64,000 nucleotides of DNA from CAVTLG01 sp963735495 (GTDB lineage Bacteria > Chloroflexota > Ktedonobacteria > Ktedonobacterales > Ktedonobacteraceae): the NCBI GenBank assembly GCA_963735495.1, contig CAVTLG010000009.1, forward strand, positions 1,240,001-1,304,000, in the 5' to 3' direction. The position numbers were made by a program, and so were the translations under genes. Below are positions 28,662 to 38,189 of this stretch, piece after piece. Under the pieces are notes generated by a model. It was given only the letters and a program-made list of their open reading frames with translations, made no database searches and had not been told where the DNA came from. Each line of letters opens with the position of its first letter. The stretch's first letter is position 1.

Positions 28662-29477
28662 ATGATTAGTCCACAACAAATGGCGGCCCAAACCAATGGA
28701 GCGGCCACATGGGCACAGCAAAATCCAACGGCTGATAGGCAGGTTTGGTATCCTCCCTTTATGCAGCAGGGAACAGCCCAGCAAGGCCAGTTCGCTCAGC
28801 AAGGCTTGAACCCTCAGGAGATCCTCAACGACATCAGCCGCATTCTCCCTGTTGTCATCAGCGCGGTTTCCGCGCAGAGACAGCAGAACGTCGTCGGCCA
28901 GCAGGGGCAATATGCTCCACAAGGTTTCATGGGTCAACAGGGCTTACAGGGCCAGTTCGCTCAGCAGGGCATAAACCCTCAGGAGATCCTCAACGACATC
29001 AGCCGCATCCTTCCTGTTGTCATCAGCACGGTTTCTTCGCTGAGACAGCAGAACGTCACCGGCCAGCAGGGGCAGTATGCTCAGCAGAACCCCTTCGCTC
29101 AATTTGGCCAATTTGGTCAGCAGAACCCACTTGGTCAGCTTGGGCAATTTGGTCAGCAGGGCCAGTTCGCTCAGCAGGGCTTGAACCCTCAGGAGATCCT
29201 CAATGACATCAGCCGCGTCCTCCCTGTTGTCATCGGAGCAGTCTCTTCGCTGAGACAGCAGGGGCAAATTGGCCAGCAGAACCCCTTCGCTCAGCAAGGC
29301 CAGTACGCTCAGCAGAACCCCTTCGCTCAGCAGGGTCAGTACGCTCAGCAGAACCCCTTCGCTCAGCAGGGTCAGTATCATCAGGCAGGCATGACCCAGC
29401 AGGACATTTTGGGTGATATCAGCAGAATCCTCCCAACGGTGATTGGGGTCATTTCCTCGTTGCGCTATCAAGGCTAG
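28662..29477 (+). CDS. Gln-rich protein with four amphipathic helix repeats
   Basis: A 271-residue protein with no recognised family. Four near-identical segments of about 24 residues (NPQEILNDISRILPVVIS plus VSSLR) lie at about 50-73, 105-128, 175-198 and 245-268. They are linked by low-complexity stretches of Gln, Gly, Phe and Tyr (QGQYAQQNPFAQQ repeated). The segments should form amphipathic helices and the linkers look prion-like, suited to self-assembly. There is no signal peptide or membrane span. AGAGGAG lies 11 bases before the ATG. It heads a set of four same-strand genes ending in a subtilisin, so it may be the protease's substrate or scaffold; that is inference. Confidence 0.8.
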   Translation: MISPQQMAAQTNGAATWAQQNPTADRQVWYPPFMQQGTAQQGQFAQQGLNPQEILNDISRILPVVISAVSAQRQQNVVGQQGQYAPQGFMGQQGLQGQFAQQGINPQEILNDISRILPVVISTVSSLRQQNVTGQQGQYAQQNPFAQFGQFGQQNPLGQLGQFGQQGQFAQQGLNPQEILNDISRVLPVVIGAVSSLRQQGQIGQQNPFAQQGQYAQQNPFAQQGQYAQQNPFAQQGQYHQAGMTQQDILGDISRILPTVIGVISSLRYQG

Positions 29478-29525
29478 TCTGCTCTTGTAGCTCGTAATGT
29501 CCGCCTTCCGTGAAGCGGAGCAAAG

Positions 29526-29563
29526 CTCGCATACCAGTCAGAAGTGTCTGGCTGGTATGCGAG
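29526..29563 (+). terminator. Hairpin after the Gln-rich gene
   Basis: The perfect 12-base arms CTCGCATACCAG (29526-29537) and CTGGTATGCGAG (29552-29563) enclose 14 bases. It has no T tract, so it could terminate, attenuate or stabilise the upstream mRNA and set a high ratio of the first product over the later genes. Confidence 0.5.
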
Positions 29564-29677
29564 ACAGTCACCAATAGGAGAAACTATTCGTGCTACTCAT
29601 GGCAGGCCCGACAACACCATTTCATGCAGGCATGCTCAGACATCATCGCTAGCTTATCAAATATAGGAGGTTTAACC

Positions 29678-29980
29678 ATGCAATCGTCAAATGTCCTTGC
29701 TCCACCGCTCTCTTCAACGAATGTCGCATCGGTTTACCCACAGGGTTCAAGTGACTTTTTAAGGGACATTGCAGCCAGTCTCATTAAAAAGCTGAATCAC
29801 TATGTGCGGTCAAACATAAAGCTATCTAGCCAGCTTAAAGATGCTATTCCCCTGGTCAAACATGCAGTAGAGCTATACATAATGCGGGATTATAGTCAAT
29901 CTATCATTCAGAGTTTTCAAGCATATCTGTTCATCGAAGCTTTGCGCGCGCGTACGTCAGAAAAGCTACCCGCTTTGTAG
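29678..29980 (+). CDS. Small helical protein in the protease cassette
   Basis: A 100-residue protein starting at an ATG seven bases after a textbook ATAGGAGG; the frame is open upstream but has no better start. After a Ser/Pro-rich first 25 residues it is mostly helical and basic: SDFLRDIAASLIKKLNHYV, then LKDAIPLVKHAVELYI and IIQSFQAYLFIEALRAR. The FLRDIAASLIKKL segment faintly echoes the ILNDISRILP repeats of the previous protein. No known family. It may be a partner or adaptor for the Gln-rich protein. Confidence 0.7.
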   Translation: MQSSNVLAPPLSSTNVASVYPQGSSDFLRDIAASLIKKLNHYVRSNIKLSSQLKDAIPLVKHAVELYIMRDYSQSIIQSFQAYLFIEALRARTSEKLPAL

Positions 29981-30119
29981 CAGGCACACGTTGCGCGACA
30001 TGATCCACAGCTACGACACGACCCTGCTCTTGTCTTTGAGCATGATTGATGCTGCCAGGGCAGCGATGCACAGGCGCAACGCGTGGCTTCTCCCTTCGAT
30101 GGAGCAAGGAGCAGAACCT

Positions 30120-30404
30120 ATGTCAAACAACACACAAAGTTCAGATCCGAGCGGTGTATCTCACCAGCGATACCTGATAGGCATCGATCAATCACAGGCC
30201 GAGCCAAATAACGTCCTCGTCGAAGTCCTGGAGCAGCTCCAAGCAGACCCACAAGCCAGGATTGAGGAAATCAAAGGCCAGCCCACTCATCCGTACTTGT
30301 TAGTGGCATCGCTGACTCCTGAACAGGTCCAGGAGCTTAAAGCGCAGTATCAGGGCAAATTGATTCTGGAACCAGAAGGTCCATTGCACCTTCTTCAGTC
30401 ATAA
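30120..30404 (+). CDS. Free-standing subtilisin propeptide/inhibitor I9-like protein
   Basis: A 94-residue protein. I chose the ATG at 30120 because AAGGAG precedes it by about eight bases; the open frame starts earlier, at 29991, without such a site. The core (RYLIGIDQSQAEPNNVLVEV, then LLVASLTPEQVQELKAQY and LILEPEGPLHLL) has the pattern of I9 propeptides, which fold and inhibit subtilases. It lies 20 bases before the subtilisin gene, whose own N-terminal domain shows a similar ending (QLLIEPNHYLSYA), so the two propeptides look paralogous. I infer a separate inhibitor or folding helper for the protease. Confidence 0.7.
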   Translation: MSNNTQSSDPSGVSHQRYLIGIDQSQAEPNNVLVEVLEQLQADPQARIEEIKGQPTHPYLLVASLTPEQVQELKAQYQGKLILEPEGPLHLLQS

Positions 30405-30424
30405 AGAGAACAGGAAGAAATTCA

Positions 30425-32245
30425 ATGACAGATGACGTTCAAGTGGTCTCGCGGAAGCAGCAGTACCTCATTGGAAAAGCAAAAAAGGTGTTACCGGCTG
30501 GAATTGAAGCGGTAAACCTTAGTCAGCTTAAGAACTTTCTGGATCGGGCACCCGATATCGATGTTGTGAAAACAATAGCCCCTCGCGGCCTTTTGGGTGT
30601 ATTTTCGGAGGAAGAAGTACATCCAGATGCGATCTTTGTGGTCAATATGGCCAGAGATCGCGCCCTGTCATTGCAACAAGCAGGGGGAGATCAACTGCTC
30701 ATTGAGCCCAATCATTACCTGAGTTATGCACAAATCCCGCAGCAACCGCCAACCGTACGCATTCGGGACGCAGCTATATTGGTACCGAATAGAATCATAT
30801 CCGCGACGACCACGATCACCATTGTGGTACAGGATGACAAAAATCAGCCGGTTGCCGGGGCGCAAGTGTATCTGATCGGAAACTGGCCCACGCAAGGTAT
30901 CACGAATGAGAACGGCCAGGCGACACTTACGCTCTTTGACGAAACAATAGAAGGGTTGCAGGGTCTACATGTTGAGCCGAAGGCGGACTACTGGAGCCTC
31001 TGGATACCAAATCCAGCCCTCGACCCGCAGAAGAACAACATCGTGACGCTCAGACCGCTCAGTCAAAGTTTCCCCAATTTTCCTGAGCAGCAGGTGCTAG
31101 GATGGGGACAGAAAGCCATGAATCTTGATCGTTTGCCCGCGACTTATACCGGGAAAGGCGCAAAAGTCGCCATCATCGACTCCGGGGCTGCCACAACGCA
31201 CCAGGATATCGCGGGGCAAATCATCGGAGGCTACGACCTCGTGAACAATAATGAGCAGACATGGGATCAGGACCAGGCAGGACACGGCACTCACTGCACA
31301 GGCGTCGTGGCTGGCAAGAGTAATAACAATTTCGGCATTCGCGGGTTTGCGCCCGAGGCCGAGGTGCATGCCTTCAAAATCTTCCCAGGCGGAAAGATTA
31401 GCGACCTGATCGAGGCTCTAGAGCGTTGCATCGAGTTACAGGTCGATGTTGTCAACCTGAGCCTGGGCAGTGATCAGCCCTCTACCCTGGTAGAGCAAAG
31501 CCTCCAGAGAGCGCGCGAGCAAGGTATCGCGTGCATCGTTGCCGCAGGTAATTCTGGTGGTGCCGTTGAATATCCTGGCGCATCGCCCAATGTACTCGCC
31601 GTCGCCGCTATCGGGAAACAGGGGACGTTCCCCCCTGACAGCTATCAAAGCACAGAAGTGTTTGTTGGCAACGGCAACCCATTCACCAGTCAGGGCTATT
31701 TTTCGGCCAGATTTAGCTGCTTTGGACCACAAATAGGAGTTTGTGCACCTGGTGTTGCGATCCTCTCTTCTGTACCACCTGACAACTTTGCCGTATGGGA
31801 TGGCACCTCGATGGCCGCTCCACACATCACAGGTCTGGCCGCGCTGATCCTCGCCCATCATCCAGACTTCCTGGGACAGTATGCCAGGCATGATAGTCAG
31901 CGCGTAGAGCGACTCTTCACCATTTTGAGGCAGAGTGCACAACCGATAGAGCTAGACCCCAATCGAGTGGGCACTGGACTGCCCGATGCCCTGGTCGCGC
32001 TCAACCTCGCACCAGCAGTAGCAGCCGCCGGTACAGCCCCTGGTGATGCATGGCAGCACCTGATTAACGATCTTCAGCAGGTCCTGACTCTCGCCGGGGT
32101 CAGCGCACCGAACACGATAGCACAGCCAGTAGGTAACATAGCACCACAGGCGGCAAATGGCGTCACTACTCCAAGCATCAGAAGTGAGGATGTAGGTATG
32201 GAGCTACAAAAGCTCACGTCACTCATGCAACAAGGCGGCCTTTAA
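30425..32245 (+). CDS. Subtilisin-like serine protease (S8) without a signal peptide
   Basis: A 606-residue protease. Residues 1-105 are an I9-like propeptide (IFVVNMARDRALSLQQAGG). Residues 125-210 are a carboxypeptidase-regulatory-like beta domain (QPVAGAQVYLIGN). The S8 catalytic domain follows to about 520, with Asp near 252 (AIIDSG), His near 289 (GHGTHC) and Ser near 460 (GTSMAAP). A C-terminal tail of 80 residues is Ala/Gln-rich. The N-terminus (MTDDVQVVSRKQQ) is polar, so it should stay in the cytoplasm or leave by a non-Sec route. It ends a four-gene set with a free propeptide and a repetitive Gln-rich protein, which are the obvious candidates for regulator and substrate. Confidence 0.93.
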   Translation: MTDDVQVVSRKQQYLIGKAKKVLPAGIEAVNLSQLKNFLDRAPDIDVVKTIAPRGLLGVFSEEEVHPDAIFVVNMARDRALSLQQAGGDQLLIEPNHYLSYAQIPQQPPTVRIRDAAILVPNRIISATTTITIVVQDDKNQPVAGAQVYLIGNWPTQGITNENGQATLTLFDETIEGLQGLHVEPKADYWSLWIPNPALDPQKNNIVTLRPLSQSFPNFPEQQVLGWGQKAMNLDRLPATYTGKGAKVAIIDSGAATTHQDIAGQIIGGYDLVNNNEQTWDQDQAGHGTHCTGVVAGKSNNNFGIRGFAPEAEVHAFKIFPGGKISDLIEALERCIELQVDVVNLSLGSDQPSTLVEQSLQRAREQGIACIVAAGNSGGAVEYPGASPNVLAVAAIGKQGTFPPDSYQSTEVFVGNGNPFTSQGYFSARFSCFGPQIGVCAPGVAILSSVPPDNFAVWDGTSMAAPHITGLAALILAHHPDFLGQYARHDSQRVERLFTILRQSAQPIELDPNRVGTGLPDALVALNLAPAVAAAGTAPGDAWQHLINDLQQVLTLAGVSAPNTIAQPVGNIAPQAANGVTTPSIRSEDVGMELQKLTSLMQQGGL

Positions 32246-32316
32246 GCCACTCATAGCTGTAGCCTTTGCTGGAAGCCATTATACAGCGCAAAGCCAGCGA
32301 AAGGCTCTCCAGATCT

Positions 32317-32364
32317 GTCCGTCTCCGACCAGTCAACAACCACAAAGCCTGGTCGGAGACGGAC
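32317..32364 (+). terminator. Strong bidirectional hairpin between convergent genes
   Basis: The perfect 16-base arms GTCCGTCTCCGACCAG (32317-32332) and its complement (32349-32364) enclose 16 bases, between the protease stop and the end of the convergent glycosyltransferase gene. No long T run is present. Confidence 0.6.
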
Positions 32365-32400
32365 TGCAAAAGGCATACACCTCCCAGGCGACCACATCCT

Positions 32401-33810
32401 CTACGCTCCCATCTTATTCACAGCTTGCTTGTGTGGCAGGTAAAATAAGAGATAGAGCACTAATCCCAATAGCAAGACATTGCGCAGTGTCGTCACAGGA
32501 TAAAAGAGCGGGAGCGCAGGCACGTTTAGCAGTGTAGGCGTCAAGAAATAGATATAGGGATAAATCCAGGATGTCAATAAGCCCAACAGACACCAGGGCA
32601 GAAGCCAGCACAGATTACACTCTCCTATATAAGCGACAAACGGAAACACCCAGATGAGATACTGTGGGCTAAATACTTTCCCTGTCACCATCACTATCAG
32701 CAAGGTCAAAAGGCTAGCAGTCGCCAGATCGATCTTTGCCCTCCACTGTAACCAGTAGGTGTAGAGCAGACCCAGCACCAACAGCCACGTAAAGAGCAAT
32801 GAGATACCCGCCGCAAAGGGACTGGCTACATTGAGCGAGCCAAACGTATAGACATATGTCAAAGAACCCAGGCCCACTCGACTCAATACCCAGAGCAGAG
32901 ATGCCGCTAGCGCTTCTATCTGTACTGGTCGCATACCAAAGTAGCTGAGCGGCTCAAGCGTTCCACTCGCGCTCAGCAAAAGTGATACCAGCGTCAGCGC
33001 CGCACATATAGTCAGAAACAGGCAAAGGGGACGCCAGCGCGGCCAGATATACCATTTACTACGCAGCATTGACTGTTGCGCCAACAAGAAAGGCAGGAGC
33101 AGGAGCAACGGATAAAATTTACCCATAGTTGCCAGAGCCAGCAGCGCAAAAGCCCAATTCCAGCGTTTGCGTACCGCACACAGCAGCGCACACAACGTCA
33201 GTGCCGAGGGAAGCACGTCAAAGCGACCTAGTGCAGTTGACCAGGCTCCGACGACCAGATACAGCACAAAAGCCTGCGCGGCACGCCTTGAACGCCAGCG
33301 CTGCAGCATAAAATAGACCACGATGACGACAAGCGCCATCCAGAGCGCAAAAACTACTTGATACCAATGCACTGGCGCAATCATAGCGAGAGTAAACGGT
33401 ATGACCATTAACAGAGGATATTCGCGGGGCAAGCCATGCAGCGGCACGTTGGCAGACTGCATAGCAACAACGTGTATCCATGCAACAGGCAACTGATACG
33501 CCTGCAATAGACGCACAATAGTAGCCTGTGAAAGTGAGGCTGGATACTGACGTGGCTCAGTTAGAAAGGAGCATCCGGCCTTGAGTTGCTGCGCGGCCCT
33601 GGAAAAACCATACCAGAAAGTGAACGCATAACACTGATATTTAGCTGCATCCGTATAGGTTTTGAACATTTGCCAGGAGGCCCCATAGAACAAAAGGCCA
33701 CACGCGACGAACAGGATAAGCACATCTTGCCAGTAGCGCAGGGTATGGCGTTTCTGCGGATCACCCGCACGTGTTTCGCTCATGACCGTGCGCATTTTAA
33801 CGTTCATCAT
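32401..33810 (-). CDS. GT87-type polyprenol-phosphate-dependent glycosyltransferase
   Basis: A 469-residue polytopic membrane protein with about ten hydrophobic helices. It resembles the DUF2029/GT87 mannosyltransferase family: the first helix (VLILFVACGLLFYGASW) is followed by a large extracytoplasmic loop containing YTDAAKY, and later MGKFYPLLLLLPFLL and GKVFSPQYLIWVFPF. These enzymes use lipid-linked sugars to glycosylate glycolipids or wall polymers at the outer face. The classical catalytic Asp pair is not obvious here. Two tandem ATGs begin the frame; alternative starts at residues 6 and 10 cannot be excluded. Single gene, convergent with the protease cassette. Confidence 0.75.
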   Translation of the reverse strand: MMNVKMRTVMSETRAGDPQKRHTLRYWQDVLILFVACGLLFYGASWQMFKTYTDAAKYQCYAFTFWYGFSRAAQQLKAGCSFLTEPRQYPASLSQATIVRLLQAYQLPVAWIHVVAMQSANVPLHGLPREYPLLMVIPFTLAMIAPVHWYQVVFALWMALVVIVVYFMLQRWRSRRAAQAFVLYLVVGAWSTALGRFDVLPSALTLCALLCAVRKRWNWAFALLALATMGKFYPLLLLLPFLLAQQSMLRSKWYIWPRWRPLCLFLTICAALTLVSLLLSASGTLEPLSYFGMRPVQIEALAASLLWVLSRVGLGSLTYVYTFGSLNVASPFAAGISLLFTWLLVLGLLYTYWLQWRAKIDLATASLLTLLIVMVTGKVFSPQYLIWVFPFVAYIGECNLCWLLPWCLLGLLTSWIYPYIYFLTPTLLNVPALPLFYPVTTLRNVLLLGLVLYLLFYLPHKQAVNKMGA

Positions 33811-34084
33811 CCACCAATTCTATTCTCTCCCAAAGAAATTTTCCTAGCAGCGGAACGGCTCCCCCGCGAGGATGGAGACCCAACCGTTTTCCACATAGAC
33901 CGTCGCACTATAGCCAATCTCACGTTCTGAATCGTATTAATCATGAGTGGGTCAATATCTCGTTAGAGATAGGTGCACATCTACTACGAGAATTAAAGCA
34001 TAGCAAATGCAACATATCTTGTCAAAAGACAAATGTTAATATAGGATTAGACATGGTGCAGAAGCTTTTAGAGGAGATATATGC

Positions 34085-34780
34085 ATGCGGCTAGTATTGA
34101 CGCTTCGTCTATGGATACTCGCACATGTCAGCGCTATCGCAGCTAACATCACCCTGTTACAGGTCTTACAAAACGCCCTTAGTGTTCTGGGCTATCCTGC
34201 TGTCGCCATTTTTGTGATGATTGAGAGTGCTGGTATCCCTTTTCCGGGAGAGACGATACTGCTCCTCGCCGCGTTCTACGCTGCCGTCAATCAACAGTTG
34301 CAAATACCATTCGTAATTGTGAGCGCTGCACTCGGCGCTATCGCAGGTGATAATATTGGCTATTATATCGGGCGTACAGGAGGCAAGGCTCTTGTTGCAC
34401 GCTATGGACACCGTGTCTTTCTCAAGCCAGAACATCTTGCACGAGCAGAACTTTTTTTCGCCAGGCATGGAGATAAAACGGTCTTTTTTGGTCGCTTTAT
34501 CTCCATACTACGCGCGTGGGCAGCATTTCTGGCGGGTGTCAACAAAATGCACTGGCGCACCTTTGTCATCTACAACGCGGCTGGCGGTATCCTGTGGGCT
34601 ACGATTTTTGGCTTGCTTGGTTATTACGCCGGTCGCACCTTCCAGCACAATTTCGCCGAGGTAGAACGACTTGCCCGCAATATAAGCTGGACCATAGGTG
34701 GCATCATTGTGCTGATCGCACTCGGCATTGCCATCACTATGTACCGACGGCGCAGAGGTCCCTCTCATACAGAAAAGTAG
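34085..34780 (+). CDS. DedA-family membrane protein
   Basis: A 231-residue protein of the DedA/SNARE-associated superfamily. Signature: VMIESAGIPFPGETILLLAAFY with the conserved Glu, then GAIAGDNIGYYIGR, and VFFGRFISILRAWAAFLAGVNKM with conserved Arg. Members act as flippases for undecaprenyl phosphate or phospholipids and influence proton motive force and drug tolerance. Six hydrophobic segments and a basic C-terminus (MYRRRRG). GAGGAG lies eight bases before the ATG. A Met in the first 40 residues could be a later start. No operon partner is evident. Confidence 0.9.
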   Translation: MRLVLTLRLWILAHVSAIAANITLLQVLQNALSVLGYPAVAIFVMIESAGIPFPGETILLLAAFYAAVNQQLQIPFVIVSAALGAIAGDNIGYYIGRTGGKALVARYGHRVFLKPEHLARAELFFARHGDKTVFFGRFISILRAWAAFLAGVNKMHWRTFVIYNAAGGILWATIFGLLGYYAGRTFQHNFAEVERLARNISWTIGGIIVLIALGIAITMYRRRRGPSHTEK

Positions 34781-34910
34781 CACCGTGCAGATCTTTGCCA
34801 GCAAAAACTTTCTGCTACGCGCAAAATTGGTCGTCGCATTGGCAACCAACTATGCTACAATAGGGCCCAACAAGAACAGCTTTTATAGATAGAAGGAAAC
34901 GAGGTAGAGT

Positions 34911-36968
34911 ATGCCAGTACTGGAGGCAGGCCAGACATTTGAGCGTTACCATGTGCTTCGTCTTTTAGGCAATGGAAGCTCCGGTGTGAGCTATGAGGCA
35001 AAGGATATCGTACTGCAGCGGAAAGTCACGCTGAAACTCATTCATCCCTGGGCGCGATTATCAGACGCTGAGCGTCGCCAATTTTTCCGCGTCATGCAAG
35101 GCATTAGCGTTCTTTCCCATCCCTATTTAGCAGCGACACTCGATTATGGGGAAGCCGATGGCCAGCTCTATACGACCCACCGTTATGTCAGCGCAGGATC
35201 GCTGCTCGGCAATGAAGGCAGATTATGGTTTCGTCCCCCCCTGCCTACCGCCGAGGCCATCACCTATACCCATCAACTTGCACAAGCACTCGCCCTCGTA
35301 CACAGCGCTGGACACACCCACGGGTCACTCACCCTCTCCAATATTTTGATCCTGCGTGGGCCGCTCGGTAGTCATGAAAGCACTGATTTCGCGCCATTTT
35401 TGCTCGCGGACATCGAGATGGCACAACTCGTGCGGCGTTTTGGTCAGCAAGCAAATCAGATGCTCCCATTTACTGCGGCACCAGAACAGTCACGCGGACG
35501 CATTTCGCCTGCCAGTGACCAGTATGCGCTGGCAGCTCTGCTCTATTTCTGGCTGGCGGGACGCCCGCCATTCCTCGGATCATCACAAGAAATAGAGCGC
35601 TCCAAACTCAATGAGACCTTCCCTCTGCTCTCCTCACAAAACTCCACCATCACCTTTCAGCAAGAAGGCATTTTCAGACGTGCTTTGAGCGCTTACCCAG
35701 AAGACCGCTATCCCTCGATCCTGGCCTTTACAGAGGCGCTACGGTTATCGTTGCGCGAGCCTCAACAGGCGCAACCCCATTTGTCACCTGCTAGCAACCA
35801 CAAATACATTGCGCAAACTCCAATAGCAACACAGCCCAACACAACACCCTTGCCTGAAGCAGCCATCACACCTGAGACGAGCGCTCTTATAGCAACAAAC
35901 ACCCGACAAGAGCCTCCTACAGCACCACAACCAGTTCCTCCAATTGAACCAGACCTACCGCAACCACAGCCAGAACCTGAGCCACCACATCTACAGTCAG
36001 CGCCAGTGCCTGCATCGCCAGCGACGTCAGAAGTATCACCAGAAACAGAGCCAGCAGCTCTATCTCCGTCTGCTCCCGACCATCTACAACCCACGCCATT
36101 CCCAGAGCCACAACCAGCGTCGCTATCAGAGCCAGAACCCGAGAAGACCAGTGAGGTCCCTGCTGAGGCTGATGACGACTCTTCTACGCAACCAGCATCT
36201 CAGGCTACCGAGATCACTGCCAGTGACCTCGCAGTCGAGATCCAAGACGACTCTTCCATGTCCCCCGTATCTCAAACAACTGAGGTCACTACCGGTGACC
36301 TCCCTGTCGAGACTCACGAGTCCTCTTCCACGCTGCCCGCATCTCAGGCTACCGAGGTCACTACCAGTGAGGTCCCTGTCGAGACTCACAACGACTCTTC
36401 CACACCTCCCGTATCTCAAACAACTGAGGTCACTACCAGCGAAGTTCCTGTCGAGACTGATGACGACTCTTCCACACCTTCCGCATCTCAAACAACCGAG
36501 GTCACAACCGGTGACCTCCCTGTCGAGACTCACGACGACTCTTCCACGCCTCCCGTATCTCAAACAACCGAGGTCACTACCAGCGAGGAGATAACGCCGG
36601 TGGCACAAACTCCCACGACAGTGGCTAGCGTCATCATCACAGCCGCCTTTCTCCAAATACCGCGCGAGGTCGCGTTGGAGCAGGTGGAGACGACACTTGG
36701 GCGTGCCGGTTCAAGCAACATTCTGCTCGATGAGGATCTCTTGACCTCACGGCATCACGCGCTCATCAAACAGGAAAACATGCATTATGTCATTTATGAC
36801 CTGCTCAGCACCCATGGCGTGACGGTCAACGGGCAACAGCTTACGCCTGAAAAAGGACACATACTGGCAGATGGTGATCACATCCGTATCGGCGATTATG
36901 AACTCGTCATGTGCCTGCCGGCGGTCCAGGACACCGTCTTCACCGCGACGGAGAACGCTCTTTCTTAA
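34911..36968 (+). CDS. Pseudokinase with Thr-rich linker and C-terminal FHA domain
   Basis: A 685-residue cytoplasmic protein. Residues 5-280 are a Ser/Thr-kinase fold: glycine loop LGNGSSGVSYEAKD, VTLKLI with the ATP Lys, and APEQ in the activation segment. But the HRD motif reads HGSLTLSN (no catalytic Asp) and DFG reads DIE, so it is probably catalytically dead. Residues 290-410 are Pro/Gln/Glu-rich. About six 24-residue repeats (TEVTTSEVPVETHDDSSTP type) follow at 415-560. The C-terminal FHA domain has LGRAGSSNILL, SRHHALI and HGVTVNG and would bind phosphothreonine. It looks like a signalling scaffold. Single gene; an active kinase partner is not in the window. Confidence 0.85.
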   Translation: MPVLEAGQTFERYHVLRLLGNGSSGVSYEAKDIVLQRKVTLKLIHPWARLSDAERRQFFRVMQGISVLSHPYLAATLDYGEADGQLYTTHRYVSAGSLLGNEGRLWFRPPLPTAEAITYTHQLAQALALVHSAGHTHGSLTLSNILILRGPLGSHESTDFAPFLLADIEMAQLVRRFGQQANQMLPFTAAPEQSRGRISPASDQYALAALLYFWLAGRPPFLGSSQEIERSKLNETFPLLSSQNSTITFQQEGIFRRALSAYPEDRYPSILAFTEALRLSLREPQQAQPHLSPASNHKYIAQTPIATQPNTTPLPEAAITPETSALIATNTRQEPPTAPQPVPPIEPDLPQPQPEPEPPHLQSAPVPASPATSEVSPETEPAALSPSAPDHLQPTPFPEPQPASLSEPEPEKTSEVPAEADDDSSTQPASQATEITASDLAVEIQDDSSMSPVSQTTEVTTGDLPVETHESSSTLPASQATEVTTSEVPVETHNDSSTPPVSQTTEVTTSEVPVETDDDSSTPSASQTTEVTTGDLPVETHDDSSTPPVSQTTEVTTSEEITPVAQTPTTVASVIITAAFLQIPREVALEQVETTLGRAGSSNILLDEDLLTSRHHALIKQENMHYVIYDLLSTHGVTVNGQQLTPEKGHILADGDHIRIGDYELVMCLPAVQDTVFTATENALS
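36150..36588 (+). repeat. 72-bp tandem repeats in the pseudokinase linker
   Basis: About six in-frame units of 24 codons, core TEVTTSEVPVETHDDSSTP with VSQT. Adjacent units are nearly identical in DNA. All contain several Thr and Ser next to acidic residues. Confidence 0.8.
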
Positions 36969-37015
36969 TAGCACAAATACTGCCATACTATAGGCGCAGG
37001 GGAGAGATTGCCAGA

Positions 37016-38143
37016 TCAGGGTTGCGGTGCAAACAGCAGCGTGAAGAAAAAGGTTGTTTCCCCACCAGGGGTACTCTCCACCCAGATTCGTCCCCTCTGC
37101 TGAGAAACAATCTGTGCAGCAATATAGAGACCCAGTCCCATCCCCGGTACTTTGCTCTGCCTGGGCTGGTCAACACGAGCAAAACGCTCGAAAATCCTCG
37201 CTTGCTGGTCCAGTGGAATACCTGGGCCAAAATCCTGTACACTGAGAGTAATCCCATCTTCATTGACCGAGGTCCTCACCCACACAGGGTCGCTCGGAGC
37301 AGAATATTTCAAGGCATTGGTGAGCAGATTGAGTACGACCTGTCCAGTACGTTCTCGGTCCCCGTATACCTCTGCCGCTACGATGCCCTCAAGATGGAGG
37401 CGACCTGGCGAGGTGTGCTCACATTCCTCAACAATTTCTCGCACCAGGTCATCCGCCGCAAACAAAGCCGGACGCATCGAGAACGTGCCCGTTTCCAGCG
37501 CGCTAGCATCGAGCAAACTGCCGATCAAGTGCGAAAGCTTGTCCAGGCGTGTATCGATTCTTTCAAGCTCCGTTGCCGTCTGCTCATCTCCCGCTTTCCT
37601 CATACGCCGTTGGAGTAGTTGGACAAAGCCCTTCGCGCTGGTAAGCGGCGTCTTGAGTTCATGGCTGACCATGCCAAGAAAGGTTTCCTTCTGCCGCTCT
37701 AGCTCCCTGCGTGCAGTGATATCCTCCATCGCCAGCAGGATCAGATGGTCCCCAGTTCCTTTCTGTTCGCTCACGATGCGGCGACCACTCAGCAACATGA
37801 TCGTGTGTCCAATAGTGGGAAAGCGGTGTTCTACCTCAACGTCGTGGAAGGACTGGTTCGTGGCCTCCATCTCCTTCAGCAGTTCCCGTAACTGGGACTG
37901 GTTCCATTGCCCATTGCCCAGTTCGTAGAGCAGGTGGTACTCCGTCTCCGGCGGAGTTACCCGAAAGAACTGATAGAAGGCAGTATTGGCATGCTGCACC
38001 CGTAGGTCAGCACTGAGCACGACCAGCGGTTCACGAATGGTCTCGACAATGGACTCAGCATAATCCTGGGCGACACGCAATTGCTCATTGCGCGTCTGCA
38101 GTTCCTGGTTGGCGGTCGTCAGTTCCTCATTGATCGCTTGCAA
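37016..38143 (-). pseudogene. PAS-histidine kinase half of a split CheB-CheR-kinase gene
   Basis: Residues 1-40 are a coiled coil (INEELTTANQELQTRNEQL), then a PAS domain (LVVLSADLRVQHANTAFYQFF), then HisKA with the phospho-acceptor in VSHELKTPL, and a HATPase with N box NLLTNALKYS, G1 DFGPGIP and G2 GMGLGLYIA. The coiled coil continues upstream past this start in another frame: SSNEELQSLNEELETSQAEL reads at 38150-38200. With one base removed near 38200 it joins the CheB-CheR gene at 38190-40325, giving one protein of about 1,100 residues, a known architecture. As separate products the kinase half might still be made from the internal ATG, so function is not excluded. Confidence 0.8.
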
Positions 38144-38189
38144 TTCTGCCTGGGAGGTCTCCAGCTCTTCATTGAGACTCTGCAGTTCC

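Noticed and set aside
29991..30119. N-terminal extension of the free propeptide gene
   Set aside because: The extra 43 codons lack a ribosome binding site and look like non-coding spacer; the ATG at 30120 has AAGGAG upstream.
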